Counted from the stretch's first letter, positions 1 to 6,594 are shown. The stretch is DNA of 7,685 nt from Candidatus Woesearchaeota archaeon (GCA_016933095.1 JAFGBP010000038.1:1-7685); one strand, 5' to 3'. The notes: generated from the letters alone by a model not told the origin. A program made the numbers and translations.

Positions 1-131
1 CCCATCAATAACGTCTTTTAGCCGAGTCTAGGTTAACCGCTTTCCGATTCTTATGCGCAGCCAGGGGCTACTTTTTGAACAGAGCCCATCCTTCCGCAAA
101 CTTTTTAATCTCTTTTTCTTCTCTTCGGTTC
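1..131. other. Left-edge region, no supported gene
   Basis: All three forward frames close within the first 31 bases, and on the reverse strand only very short open stretches exist. I tried to fold a tRNA from positions 20-75 on either strand and could not form a cloverleaf with a credible T-loop. An 8-base palindrome (GGTTAACC, about 33-40) is the only other structure seen. The right part, about 95-131, is the trmI promoter. The segment could be the tail of a gene lying mostly outside the window. Confidence 0.5.
95..110 (+). promoter_or_regulatory. trmI promoter (BRE/TATA-like)
   Basis: TTTTTAA at 102-108, preceded by a BRE-like GCAAAC, lies centred about 27 bases before the ATG at 132. This predicts transcription starting at or next to the start codon, so a leaderless mRNA. 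It supports the ATG at 132 over the in-frame TTG at 75, which lies upstream of the predicted transcription start. Confidence 0.6.
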
Positions 132-950
132 ATGGCAGGTTCAAAAGTGTCAAAGAATGTCATTCCGAAGAACGTCGTTCTCATCAAGAAGGCCAGGGTG
201 CTGGATGACAACGGACGCAAGCGAAAGCTCTCTGGCGTCGAGAAGTTCTACGTAGACCCTTCGAAGGATTTCCACTCGCACTTCGGCGTCATCAGGAAGG
301 AGGAGCTCTCGAAGAAGCCAGGCTCTGTATTGAAGTGCGGGTCTGAGGAGTTCGTGTTGCTCGGAGCTGATTTCATAGATGATTACAAGCGCATAAAGAG
401 GTCTGCGCAGATCATCGGTTTGAAGGATATCGGGCCTATAATTACTCAGACGGGCCTTAACAGGAATTCTGTGGTTTTGGAGGCAGGCGTAGGGTCAGGA
501 GCCTTGACCTGCTACCTCGCGTCCGTTGTGAAGAAGGTCGTGAGCTTTGACGTCGACTCTAGGAGCCTTGAGACTGCGAGGGAGAACGTGAAGCGCTTCG
601 GCTACAGGAACGTGTCTATCTCCGAGGGCAGCATATACGATCCAAAGACCGTTAAGCAGAAAGGCTTTGACGTTTTGATGCTTGACGTGCCAGAGCCCTG
701 GAAGGCCATCGAGACTGCTTCCAAGGCATTGAAGACCGGCGGGTTCATAGTCGTCTACGTCCCTAACGTATCCCAGGTTCAGGAGTTCGTGAAGGCCCTT
801 GGAATCGGGAAGTTTGAAGGATTGTTCCTCGTCGAGAAGACGATTGAGGTCGTAGAGCGCGAGTGGGCGGTCGATGAGAATCGGACGAGGCCGGTCACAA
901 AGGACCACGCGCATACTGGTTTCTTGACGTTCGTGAGAAAGCTATTCTGA
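132..950 (+). CDS. trmI: tRNA (adenine-N1) methyltransferase TrmI (m1A57/58)
   Basis: A 272-residue SAM-dependent methyltransferase that should make 1-methyladenosine in the T-loop of tRNA (position 58, and also 57 in archaeal family members). It acts in the cytoplasm, in family knowledge as a homotetramer. Visible features are a small N-terminal domain (about 10-90), the KRSAQIIGLKDIG segment (about 89-101) that precedes the Rossmann fold, SAM motif I EAGVGSGAL (117-125), an acidic D140 at the end of the next strand, and the family hallmark DVPEPW (185-190). The C-terminal HTGFLTFVRK (261-270) matches the usual TrmI ending. ATG 132 is chosen because of the TATA box 27 bases upstream; a longer form from TTG 75 would add an unconserved leader. 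Length is normal for archaea. The last 9 bases overlap the convergent DUF5662 gene. No anomaly seen; identification is firm. Confidence 0.93.
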   Translation: MAGSKVSKNVIPKNVVLIKKARVLDDNGRKRKLSGVEKFYVDPSKDFHSHFGVIRKEELSKKPGSVLKCGSEEFVLLGADFIDDYKRIKRSAQIIGLKDIGPIITQTGLNRNSVVLEAGVGSGALTCYLASVVKKVVSFDVDSRSLETARENVKRFGYRNVSISEGSIYDPKTVKQKGFDVLMLDVPEPWKAIETASKALKTGGFIVVYVPNVSQVQEFVKALGIGKFEGLFLVEKTIEVVEREWAVDENRTRPVTKDHAHTGFLTFVRKLF

Positions 951-1391
951 TCCGGGAAGCCGGAATCCGACTTCTTTTAGCATTGCTTCAAGCGTCACGA
1001 TGGTCTTTTCGTGCAGTATCATCTTAGGTACGCTCTTGTTCAGCCAAGCGCTTATGTCAGTCCCTCCGTGATATCCTCTCTCTGCGGCCATCCAGTCCAC
1101 TACCATCTCTCGGACGTAAGTTTCCGGCATCGGGATTGGCTTCCCTTCTATCAGCCAATGGTTCCAGTGGTGAGGATTCCTGTGAATATGGTGGAGCCAG
1201 GCCCGGTCCCACTCCTCTTTGGAGTAAGGCCTGCCGCTGAACCTTCTCGTGTAAGGCCCGTATTCTGCAGGCGAGAACTTGCTCATGTCATGGAGGACTA
1301 GCCTGTGGAGCGGCAACCCGCCCACTTTCAATCCTATGTTTATGACCTGGTACTTGTGAGAAATCAGGGATTGTATGTATCGTCTGGTCAT
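942..1391 (-). CDS. DUF5662-family protein, possible HD-like metalloenzyme
   Basis: A 149-residue protein recognised as the DUF5662 family from its two His-rich signatures: LHDMSKFSPAEY (33-44) and WLHHIHRNPHHWNHW (65-79). The family has no known function. The order of conserved-looking polar residues (H12, H34-D35, H67/H68, H74/H75, D99) resembles the H...HD...D pattern of HD-superfamily phosphohydrolases, so a metal-dependent hydrolase is a reasonable inference but not shown. There is no signal peptide or membrane segment. The ATG at 1391 has a TATA-like ATATAAAC (minus strand, 1414-1421) about 27 bases upstream, so it is probably a leaderless single-gene transcript. It converges on trmI with a 9-base overlap of the 3' ends. 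Relatives are, from memory, scattered among bacteria, archaea and phages, so horizontal mobility is possible. Confidence 0.8.
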   Translation of the reverse strand: MTRRYIQSLISHKYQVINIGLKVGGLPLHRLVLHDMSKFSPAEYGPYTRRFSGRPYSKEEWDRAWLHHIHRNPHHWNHWLIEGKPIPMPETYVREMVVDWMAAERGYHGGTDISAWLNKSVPKMILHEKTIVTLEAMLKEVGFRLPGSE

Positions 1392-1410
1392 CTATCTATG
1401 GAATCTTATC

Positions 1411-1426
1411 CTTGTTTATATGTTTT
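1411..1426 (-). promoter_or_regulatory. DUF5662 gene promoter
   Basis: On the minus strand ACATATAAACAAGG contains a strong TATA-like box (ATATAAAC, 1414-1421) centred about 27 bases before the ATG at 1391, with an A-rich stretch upstream. The spacing is the same as at the other promoters here and predicts a leaderless mRNA. Confidence 0.6.
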
Positions 1427-1445
1427 TATTTTAATTCCTTTAGTC

Positions 1446-1481
1446 CGGCGCTCCATCTGGTTCTCATCCGATTCAGCGCCG
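1446..1481 (+). repeat. 36-base hairpin element, copy 1
   Basis: The outer stem CGGCGCT (1446-1452) pairs perfectly with AGCGCCG (1475-1481), 7 base pairs. Inside, ATC-T-GG pairs with CCGAT with one bulged base and closes a 7-base loop. The element overlaps the first base of the DUF1461 stop codon on the minus strand, so it sits at the 3' end of the ABCE1-DUF1461 transcript. A second copy, same orientation on the + strand, is at 6534-6569. The two agree at 30 of 36 positions, with differences confined to loop, bulge and internal-loop positions plus one A-to-G change that keeps pairing as G-T. It may be a REP-like intergenic repeat or an RNA 3'-end structure. Confidence 0.65.
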
Positions 1482-2204
1482 CTCCATGATTTTTTCTCTC
1501 TTCTTTTTTTTTCTTTTTTTCCCTTCTTCTGGCTTGGTTCTTCCGAGTGCAAACCTGCTCCCTAAGAAGTACAGTATCAGTCCCATCACAAGGATGTGGA
1601 ATCCCATCCTTACTGCGAAGTCCCTGAAGAATTCGTCTGGGAACATGGTCTTGATGAGGGAGTCGCTTGGGAACATGTAGTTGCCTTGCGGGAAGAATGC
1701 CTGGTGGAATGAGCCGAAGGCTGAGTCGAATCCAAGATAGCTCATGGAGAATAGCGCGATGAGCATAGCTGCAACTGCATAGCCGCCATATCTTAGCATC
1801 TTCCGCCAGTCTTCTGCCAGCCATCCTTTTGCCCTGAGTCTAAGTATTATCGCTGCCAGTCCCAGGAGGCATAGTAGTGCGATGTGCTTTCCTCTCCTTA
1901 TCAGGTTCCTGACATCGACCAGGTGGCTTCTCTCGTCAGCCGTGAATGTAATTAAAGCTGGTATTTTATTTATTTCAGTATTTTCACTAATTAAGTAATT
2001 AATTAAATTGTCAGTTATCTGCCTTATGCCCTCGACACCTAACTCCTTGTAGGTGCCGTACTTGTCGTACGACCTGTCATAGAAGCCGTGGTCAAAGAGC
2101 ACTATGAAAAAGCTCGCCGCCAGGACAATATACGCTATAAGGATCGTACTTATGACTAGAAGAGCCTTTCTTTCACCCTCTCCTCCTATGATATTATGAG
2201 ACAT
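1473..2204 (-). CDS. DUF1461-type integral membrane protein
   Basis: A 243-residue polytopic membrane protein with four predicted helices: about 14-37, 106-122, 139-157 and 200-217. A polar, presumably extracytoplasmic loop lies between the first two (about 38-105). The segment FHQAFF (166-171) followed by FPSDSLIKTMFPDEFF (178-193) is the recognisable signature of the DUF1461 / TIGR01906 family of uncharacterised integral membrane proteins. The C-terminus is strongly basic (KKRKKKKREK, 229-238). The ATG begins on the base directly after the ABCE1 stop codon (TAA-ATG), with no promoter or clear ribosome binding site of its own, so it is very probably co-transcribed and translated by reinitiation. 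Why a membrane protein is tied to ribosome recycling is unknown; the linkage may be incidental. Family call is good, function unknown. Confidence 0.8.
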   Translation of the reverse strand: MSHNIIGGEGERKALLVISTILIAYIVLAASFFIVLFDHGFYDRSYDKYGTYKELGVEGIRQITDNLINYLISENTEINKIPALITFTADERSHLVDVRNLIRRGKHIALLCLLGLAAIILRLRAKGWLAEDWRKMLRYGGYAVAAMLIALFSMSYLGFDSAFGSFHQAFFPQGNYMFPSDSLIKTMFPDEFFRDFAVRMGFHILVMGLILYFLGSRFALGRTKPEEGKKRKKKKREKIMERR

Positions 2205-3953
2205 TTAAGCGTAATAGAGCCTGCCGCTCCTCTTCTGCTCTGTGTCGAGCTGGCTTCCAGGCTTGTTGATCCTCGGCCTCTTGGTCTCCTCGTCGCGCCT
2301 GAAGGTCAATGCGATGTTCTTCAGGAACCTGTTCATGCCCGCCTCCATGAAGAACGGCCCCTCGACCTCTCCCTTGACAGCCGGCTTTCCCTCGAAGACT
2401 ATCAGCCTCTCTGATATCGTGTCAACGAACAATAAGTCGTGATCGACAATGAGAGCGCTCTTGTGGCTCAATGACAACGTGTCCTTTATTATCCTTCCGA
2501 GCCTGAGCCTCTGCTCGACGTCAAGGTATGCCGACGGCTCGTCCATGAGCACGACGTCTGACTCCTGACTGAGAGCCTTGGCGATGTGAACCCTTTGCAG
2601 CTCTCCGCCCGAGAGCTCGCTTAGCTTCTTCATGAAAAGGCCTTTCAGATCGAGCGGCCTGACCAGCTGGACCTCGAACTTCTGGATGGCATCCTGTATG
2701 AAAGTGAGGACAAGCTCGTCGCTCGTCTCCAGGTACTGGGGCTTGTACGCCACTTTAAGGCCTGCGAGTTCATGGCCCTTGATCTCTTTTATCTCTCCCG
2801 CGAGTATCCTTACAAAGCTCGTCTTTCCGATGCCGTTCTCTCCCAGTATGCCGACGATGTCGTTCTTGAATATCACTCCCTCCTTTGCGCTTATCTCAAA
2901 GCTGCCGAGCTTCTCCTTGAAAGAGCTCCACCTGGTGAGCTCATGTATCTTCTTCTCATCAATCGGCGGATGGATCTCGAACTTTATCGCATGGTCGCGG
3001 AACCTCACGTTCTCATCCTTCAGGAATCCTGACAGGTAAGTGTTTATGCCTGCCTTGCCGCTCTTGGGCTGGCTCACGACACCGTAAACTCCTGCCTGAC
3101 CATACATCAGGTGAATAAGGTCTGCGAGATAATCAAGTATGATGAGGTCGTGCTCTATCACGACGACTCCGGTGTCAGGCGTCGCAAGGCTCCTTATGAA
3201 CTGGCTAACCTTCAGTCTCTGCTTCACGTCGAGATAGCTCGTCGGCTCGTCAAAGAAGTAGACGTTTGCATCCTTAAGCACGCATGCCGCAATCGCGACC
3301 CTCTGCAGTTCTCCGCCGCTGATCTTCGAGATGTCATGGTCCAACACTGCCGTCAGCTCGAGCGCCTCAGCGACCTCTCCTAACTGGCCCTTCTCATCAA
3401 CCTTCTTCAAAAGGTCCTCGACCTTCCCCTTGAACTGCTTTGGAATGGACTCGACTTGCTGTGGCTTGTAGCTGACCTTGACCTGCCCTGCCTTTTGCTT
3501 CTCAAAGAACCCTTGCGCCTCGCTGCCTTTGAAATACTCGATGATGTCCTCGTGAGCAGCCTTGGTGCCTGGCTTCCCAAGGTTAGGCGCCTCGACTCCT
3601 GCGAGTATCTTGACCGCCGTTGACTTCCCGATGCCGTTCCGGCCGATGATGCCCACGACCTTGCCGAAAACTGGCGTCGGCAGGTTGTAAAGCGCAAAGC
3701 CGTTAGCAGAATACCTGTGGATCGGCTCCTTCGTCAGCTCCTCAGGAAGGTTGACGATGTGGATTGCATCAGGATCGACTTTCGTGCATATGCCGCAGCC
3801 AATGCACGTGACTTCGTCTATGTAGAGCTTGCCGTCATCAAGAATCTTGATGCACTCCCCGCCCGACCTGTTGACAGGGCAGAGGTTGACGGCGCGCTTC
3901 TTCTTCTCAATCTCCTTGAGCTTGTTGTTGTCGACTACAGCTATGCGCTTCAT
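2205..3953 (-). CDS. abce1: ABCE1/RLI ribosome-recycling ATPase with degenerate Fe-S domain
   Basis: A 582-residue twin-ATPase that in this family splits ribosomes after termination or rescue, together with aRF1/Pelota. Order of domains: N-terminal ferredoxin-like region (1-73), NBD1 with Walker A GRNGIGKST (104-112), signature ISGGELQR (211-218), Walker B FFDEPTS (233-239, E236) and H268; NBD2 with Walker A GENGIGKT (371-378), LSGGELQR (447-454), DEPSAYLD (D471-E472) and H505. Both ATP sites look intact. The Fe-S region is abnormal: aligned without gaps to the family pattern CX4CX3CX3CP...CX2CX2CX3CP, the first three Cys of motif 1 are L12, K17 and A21 and the last Cys of motif 2 is D60, while C25, C50, C53 and C56 remain. 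An extra C34 is present. The start at 3953 (MKRIAVVD) is the family's usual start and has a TATA box 28 bases upstream; the in-frame ATG at 4007 lies upstream of that box. First gene of an operon with the DUF1461 gene. Confidence 0.95.
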   Translation of the reverse strand: MKRIAVVDNNKLKEIEKKKRAVNLCPVNRSGGECIKILDDGKLYIDEVTCIGCGICTKVDPDAIHIVNLPEELTKEPIHRYSANGFALYNLPTPVFGKVVGIIGRNGIGKSTAVKILAGVEAPNLGKPGTKAAHEDIIEYFKGSEAQGFFEKQKAGQVKVSYKPQQVESIPKQFKGKVEDLLKKVDEKGQLGEVAEALELTAVLDHDISKISGGELQRVAIAACVLKDANVYFFDEPTSYLDVKQRLKVSQFIRSLATPDTGVVVIEHDLIILDYLADLIHLMYGQAGVYGVVSQPKSGKAGINTYLSGFLKDENVRFRDHAIKFEIHPPIDEKKIHELTRWSSFKEKLGSFEISAKEGVIFKNDIVGILGENGIGKTSFVRILAGEIKEIKGHELAGLKVAYKPQYLETSDELVLTFIQDAIQKFEVQLVRPLDLKGLFMKKLSELSGGELQRVHIAKALSQESDVVLMDEPSAYLDVEQRLRLGRIIKDTLSLSHKSALIVDHDLLFVDTISERLIVFEGKPAVKGEVEGPFFMEAGMNRFLKNIALTFRRDEETKRPRINKPGSQLDTEQKRSGRLYYA

Positions 3954-3972
3954 GGTTTTCTTGTAGAAGAAG

Positions 3973-3990
3973 ACCTTTTTTAAATCTTGT
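3973..3990 (-). promoter_or_regulatory. ABCE1 operon promoter
   Basis: On the minus strand AAGATTTAAAAAAGG holds a TATA-like TTTAAAAAA centred about 28 bases before the ATG at 3953. It predicts a leaderless transcript and rules against the upstream ATG at 4007 as the start. Confidence 0.6.
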
Positions 3991-4006
3991 GCCCCTCCAC
4001 ATCCCA

Positions 4007-4020
4007 TTAATTATATAAAC
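4007..4020 (+). promoter_or_regulatory. polB promoter
   Basis: TTATATAAAC at 4011-4020 is a near-ideal archaeal TATA box, centred about 27 bases before the ATG at 4042. It shares the 88-base divergent region with the ABCE1 promoter; the two boxes are about 35 bases apart on opposite strands, so initiation complexes at both could interfere with each other. Confidence 0.7.
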
Positions 4021-4041
4021 CGATTCTTCCTCTATTGGCTC

Positions 4042-6483
4042 ATGAGCGACAAATCTTCCGCTAACCCTGTGAAGCCTGAGGCTTTGAGGCCAATGGCGGC
4101 ACTTATAGGCTTCATAGTCCACCCTACTTATAAAGTGAGGAACAGGGAAGCTTTTGTCCAGCTCTACGGACGCCTCGAGGACGGCAAGAGTTTCCTTACG
4201 GTATCGCGTTTCAAGCCGTACTTCTACATCCGTAAGGCAGACTTGCAAAAAGCCCTTAAGGTCTCAAGCTTTGTCCATGAGCCTTCTAAGATGAAGAGCT
4301 TCTCAGAAGAGCCTCTGACAAGGGTTGTCCTTCACGTCCCTAGCGAGGTCAAGCCCCTCCGGGACTCATTGCAGAAGCAGGGTATCCATTGCTTCGAGGC
4401 AGACATCAGGTTCGAGTACAGGTTCATGATAGACCACTTCCTCCAAGGAGGGGTGAAGATAACTCCGAAGCAGGAACCAAGGCCTGGCGACAAGTCTAAG
4501 GGAGAATACGTCGATGTCGTCTTTGAGGATCCTACGCTCGAGACTGCAGAGTACTTCCCAAAGAACCTCAAGCTCTTGTCGTTTGATATTGAGACTGACA
4601 TGAAGGCCAAGAATCTCTTCTCGCTCTCTGTAGTATGCGATGACCTGAAGAAGGTGATCATAGTCTCTGACAAGAAGCTCAAGAACGCAGAGCCTATGGC
4701 GTCTGAGAGGGCTCTTCTCGAGAGATTCAAGGAGCTCGTGTCGGACTTGGATCCTGACATCATTACTGGCTGGCACATGATTGACTTTGACCTGAAGATA
4801 TTGGAGGACAAGTTTAAGCAGTACAAGATACCTTTTGTCCTTGGCAGGAGCGATGACCCTGCAAAGATCAGGATAATGCACTCGTTCTTCCAGGACTCGA
4901 AGGCCGAGATTACCGGTAGGATGGCGCTTGACGGCATACAGATGCTCAAGAACAACTTCATATCGCTTGACGACTACAAGCTGAACACCGCTGCCAAGCA
5001 CTTCCTCGGCGAGACCAAGCTTCTGGAAGGGGATGACCGCGGAAAGGAGATAGAAGAGGCTTACAAGAGCAACCAGCAACTTCTTGTAGACTATAATTTG
5101 AAAGACAGCGAGCTTGTCCTGAGGATAATCGACAAGAGCACGGCCTTGGCACTCTCTATCCAGCGTTCCATACTGGCTGGTATGCCGCTGGACAGGGTGA
5201 GGGCGAGCATTGCAAGCCTTGACTCCGTCTATCTCAAGGAGCTGAAGAAGAGAGGATACGTCGCCCCGAGCTCTGGATTCGAAGAGGACGACGAGGAAGG
5301 CGCAGGCGGATATGTCATGCAGAGCAAGCCAGGCATTTACGACTACATTATTGTGTGCGACTTCAAGAGCTTGTACCCTAGCATCATGAGGACTTTCAAC
5401 ATTGACCCTTTGAACTTCGTCCCTGAAAGTGAGGTGAAGAAGTACGAGAAGGACAATAAAGATGGGAAGAATGGACTTGTCAGGGTGCCTAGCGGGGCTC
5501 ATTTCAGGAACACGGCTGGTATAATGCCTGACATCATTGAGAGGCTTCTTGCCCAGCGTGAGAAGGCCAGGAAAGAGAAGAATGAATATGCAAGATTCGC
5601 CATAAAGATCCTCATGAACTCCTTCTATGGGGTGCTCGCGAATCCAATGTGCAGATTCTACAGCCGTGACATGGCAAACGCAATAACCCTGACCGGACAG
5701 CACCTGATAAAGCTCGTCGCAAAGAAGGTGGAGGAGGAAGGCTTCGAGGTCATCTATGGCGATACGGACTCGATATTTGTGAACCTGAAGCTCGAGGACA
5801 AGAATGACAGGAAGAACATCGAGCAGGCCCACAAGACAGGAGACAAGATTGCAAAGGACATCAACTCGTTCTTCGAAGAGCACATCAAGAAGGATTATGG
5901 CCGCAAGAACCACTTGGAGCTCGAGTTCGAGAAGGTGTACAAGCGTTTCATAATGCCTAAGGTCCGTGGGAGCGACATCGGGTCAAAGAAGAGATACGCC
6001 GGGTTGAAGGTCGACGAGAAAGGGTCTGAGAAGCTGGAGTTTGTAGGCCTCGAGTTCGTGCGAAGGGATTGGACAGACCTTGCAAAGAACTTCCAGAAGG
6101 AGCTTCTAGACAGGATCTTCCACAAGCAGGAAGTTACCGGCTACATCAAGCAGATCGTCGAGGAAGTGAGGGCTGGCAAGCACGACGGCTGGTTGATTTA
6201 TCGCAAGGCCTTGAGGAAGGACGTTGACGAGTACACCAAGACGACTCCGCCGCACGTAAAGGCAGCGCGCATCCTCGGGAAGGATCTTGACAGCAGCCTA
6301 ATAGAGTACGTCCTGACAGTCGAGGGGCCTGAGCCGATACAGAAGATGTCCCACAAGATCGACTATGAGCATTACGTTGAGAAGCAGCTTCGGCCCATCG
6401 CCGACAGCATCCTGGATTTCTTCAACACGAATTTTGACGACGTAGTGAAAGGGTCCAGGCAACAGACTCTATTCGGATTTTGA
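4042..6483 (+). CDS. polB: Family B DNA polymerase, bacterial Pol II-like
   Basis: An 813-residue DNA-dependent DNA polymerase with a 3'-5' proofreading exonuclease. Exonuclease motifs: Exo I FDIET (D182, E184), Exo II with D250 in FDLKIL, Exo III YNLKD (Y351, D355). Then GGYVM, the hinge between domains, polymerase motif A DFKSLYPSI (D440), motif B KILMNSFYG (K522, N526, Y529), motif C YGDTDS (D574, D576) and GSKKRYAGL (K649-Y652). All catalytic residues are present, so it should be active. Compared from memory with E. coli Pol II and Pyrococcus PolB, it is clearly closer to Pol II, for example GSKKRYAGL, TTPPHVKAARI, GPEPIQ and DYEHYVEKQLRPIA near the C-terminus. Length is close to Pol II (783). 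In Exo II the usual Asn is His245. The last residues QQTLFGF (807-813) fit a sliding-clamp binding motif. ATG 4042 is set by the TATA box. Role in replication versus repair cannot be told from sequence. Confidence 0.95.
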   Translation: MSDKSSANPVKPEALRPMAALIGFIVHPTYKVRNREAFVQLYGRLEDGKSFLTVSRFKPYFYIRKADLQKALKVSSFVHEPSKMKSFSEEPLTRVVLHVPSEVKPLRDSLQKQGIHCFEADIRFEYRFMIDHFLQGGVKITPKQEPRPGDKSKGEYVDVVFEDPTLETAEYFPKNLKLLSFDIETDMKAKNLFSLSVVCDDLKKVIIVSDKKLKNAEPMASERALLERFKELVSDLDPDIITGWHMIDFDLKILEDKFKQYKIPFVLGRSDDPAKIRIMHSFFQDSKAEITGRMALDGIQMLKNNFISLDDYKLNTAAKHFLGETKLLEGDDRGKEIEEAYKSNQQLLVDYNLKDSELVLRIIDKSTALALSIQRSILAGMPLDRVRASIASLDSVYLKELKKRGYVAPSSGFEEDDEEGAGGYVMQSKPGIYDYIIVCDFKSLYPSIMRTFNIDPLNFVPESEVKKYEKDNKDGKNGLVRVPSGAHFRNTAGIMPDIIERLLAQREKARKEKNEYARFAIKILMNSFYGVLANPMCRFYSRDMANAITLTGQHLIKLVAKKVEEEGFEVIYGDTDSIFVNLKLEDKNDRKNIEQAHKTGDKIAKDINSFFEEHIKKDYGRKNHLELEFEKVYKRFIMPKVRGSDIGSKKRYAGLKVDEKGSEKLEFVGLEFVRRDWTDLAKNFQKELLDRIFHKQEVTGYIKQIVEEVRAGKHDGWLIYRKALRKDVDEYTKTTPPHVKAARILGKDLDSSLIEYVLTVEGPEPIQKMSHKIDYEHYVEKQLRPIADSILDFFNTNFDDVVKGSRQQTLFGF

Positions 6484-6503
6484 CTTCTCGAGCTTATGCC
6501 GCT

Positions 6504-6527
6504 TCTTTTTTCTCTTTTGTTTTTATC
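6504..6527 (+). terminator. T-rich terminator after polB
   Basis: A pyrimidine tract with three T runs (TTTTTT, TTTT, TTTTT) begins 21 bases after the polB stop codon. Archaeal RNA polymerase terminates at such non-template T tracts without needing a hairpin. The hairpin element at 6534-6569 follows the tract rather than preceding it, so this is not a bacterial-style intrinsic terminator. Confidence 0.55.
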
Positions 6528-6533
6528 TTCGGG

Positions 6534-6569
6534 CGGCGCTTCATCCGGTCCTCTTCCGATCCGGCGCCG
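6534..6569 (+). repeat. 36-base hairpin element, copy 2
   Basis: Second copy of the element at 1446-1481, in the same + strand orientation. CGGCGC pairs with GCGCCG, extended by a T-G wobble; the inner ATC-C-GG / CCGAT stem with its single bulge and 7-base loop is the same as in copy 1. It lies between the polB T-tract and the promoter of the Nudix gene, wholly outside coding sequence. Confidence 0.65.
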
Positions 6570-6578
6570 GTTGATATG

Positions 6579-6594
6579 CAAAACACTTTTAAAC
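6579..6594 (+). promoter_or_regulatory. Nudix gene promoter
   Basis: CTTTTAAA (6586-6593), preceded by a BRE-like GCAAAACA, is centred about 26 bases before the ATG at 6616. It predicts a leaderless mRNA and decides against the ATG at 6496, which would place 40 unconserved residues ahead of the domain and start upstream of the promoter. Confidence 0.65.

Noticed and set aside
20..75. Possible tRNA at the left edge
   Set aside because: No acceptor stem or T-loop consensus could be formed on either strand.
495..914. 139-codon minus-strand frame within trmI
   Set aside because: Antisense shadow of trmI; no promoter and no recognisable motif.
1486..1525. T-rich tract on the + strand as a terminator for a forward gene
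   Set aside because: No forward gene reads into it; it encodes the Lys-rich tail of the DUF1461 protein on the minus strand.
1426..1824. 132-codon minus-strand frame overlapping the DUF1461 gene
   Set aside because: It overlaps the DUF1461 gene in another frame, and only the DUF1461 frame has coherent helices and a family signature.
3953..4007. Upstream start for ABCE1 at 4007, adding 18 residues
   Set aside because: The extension lies across and upstream of the TATA box; the family begins at MKRIAVVD-like sequence.
4366..5913. Long open frame (515 codons) on the minus strand inside polB
   Set aside because: It is antisense to a polymerase with every catalytic motif present. Its translation shows no domain, and long antisense frames arise easily from the codon usage of the real gene.
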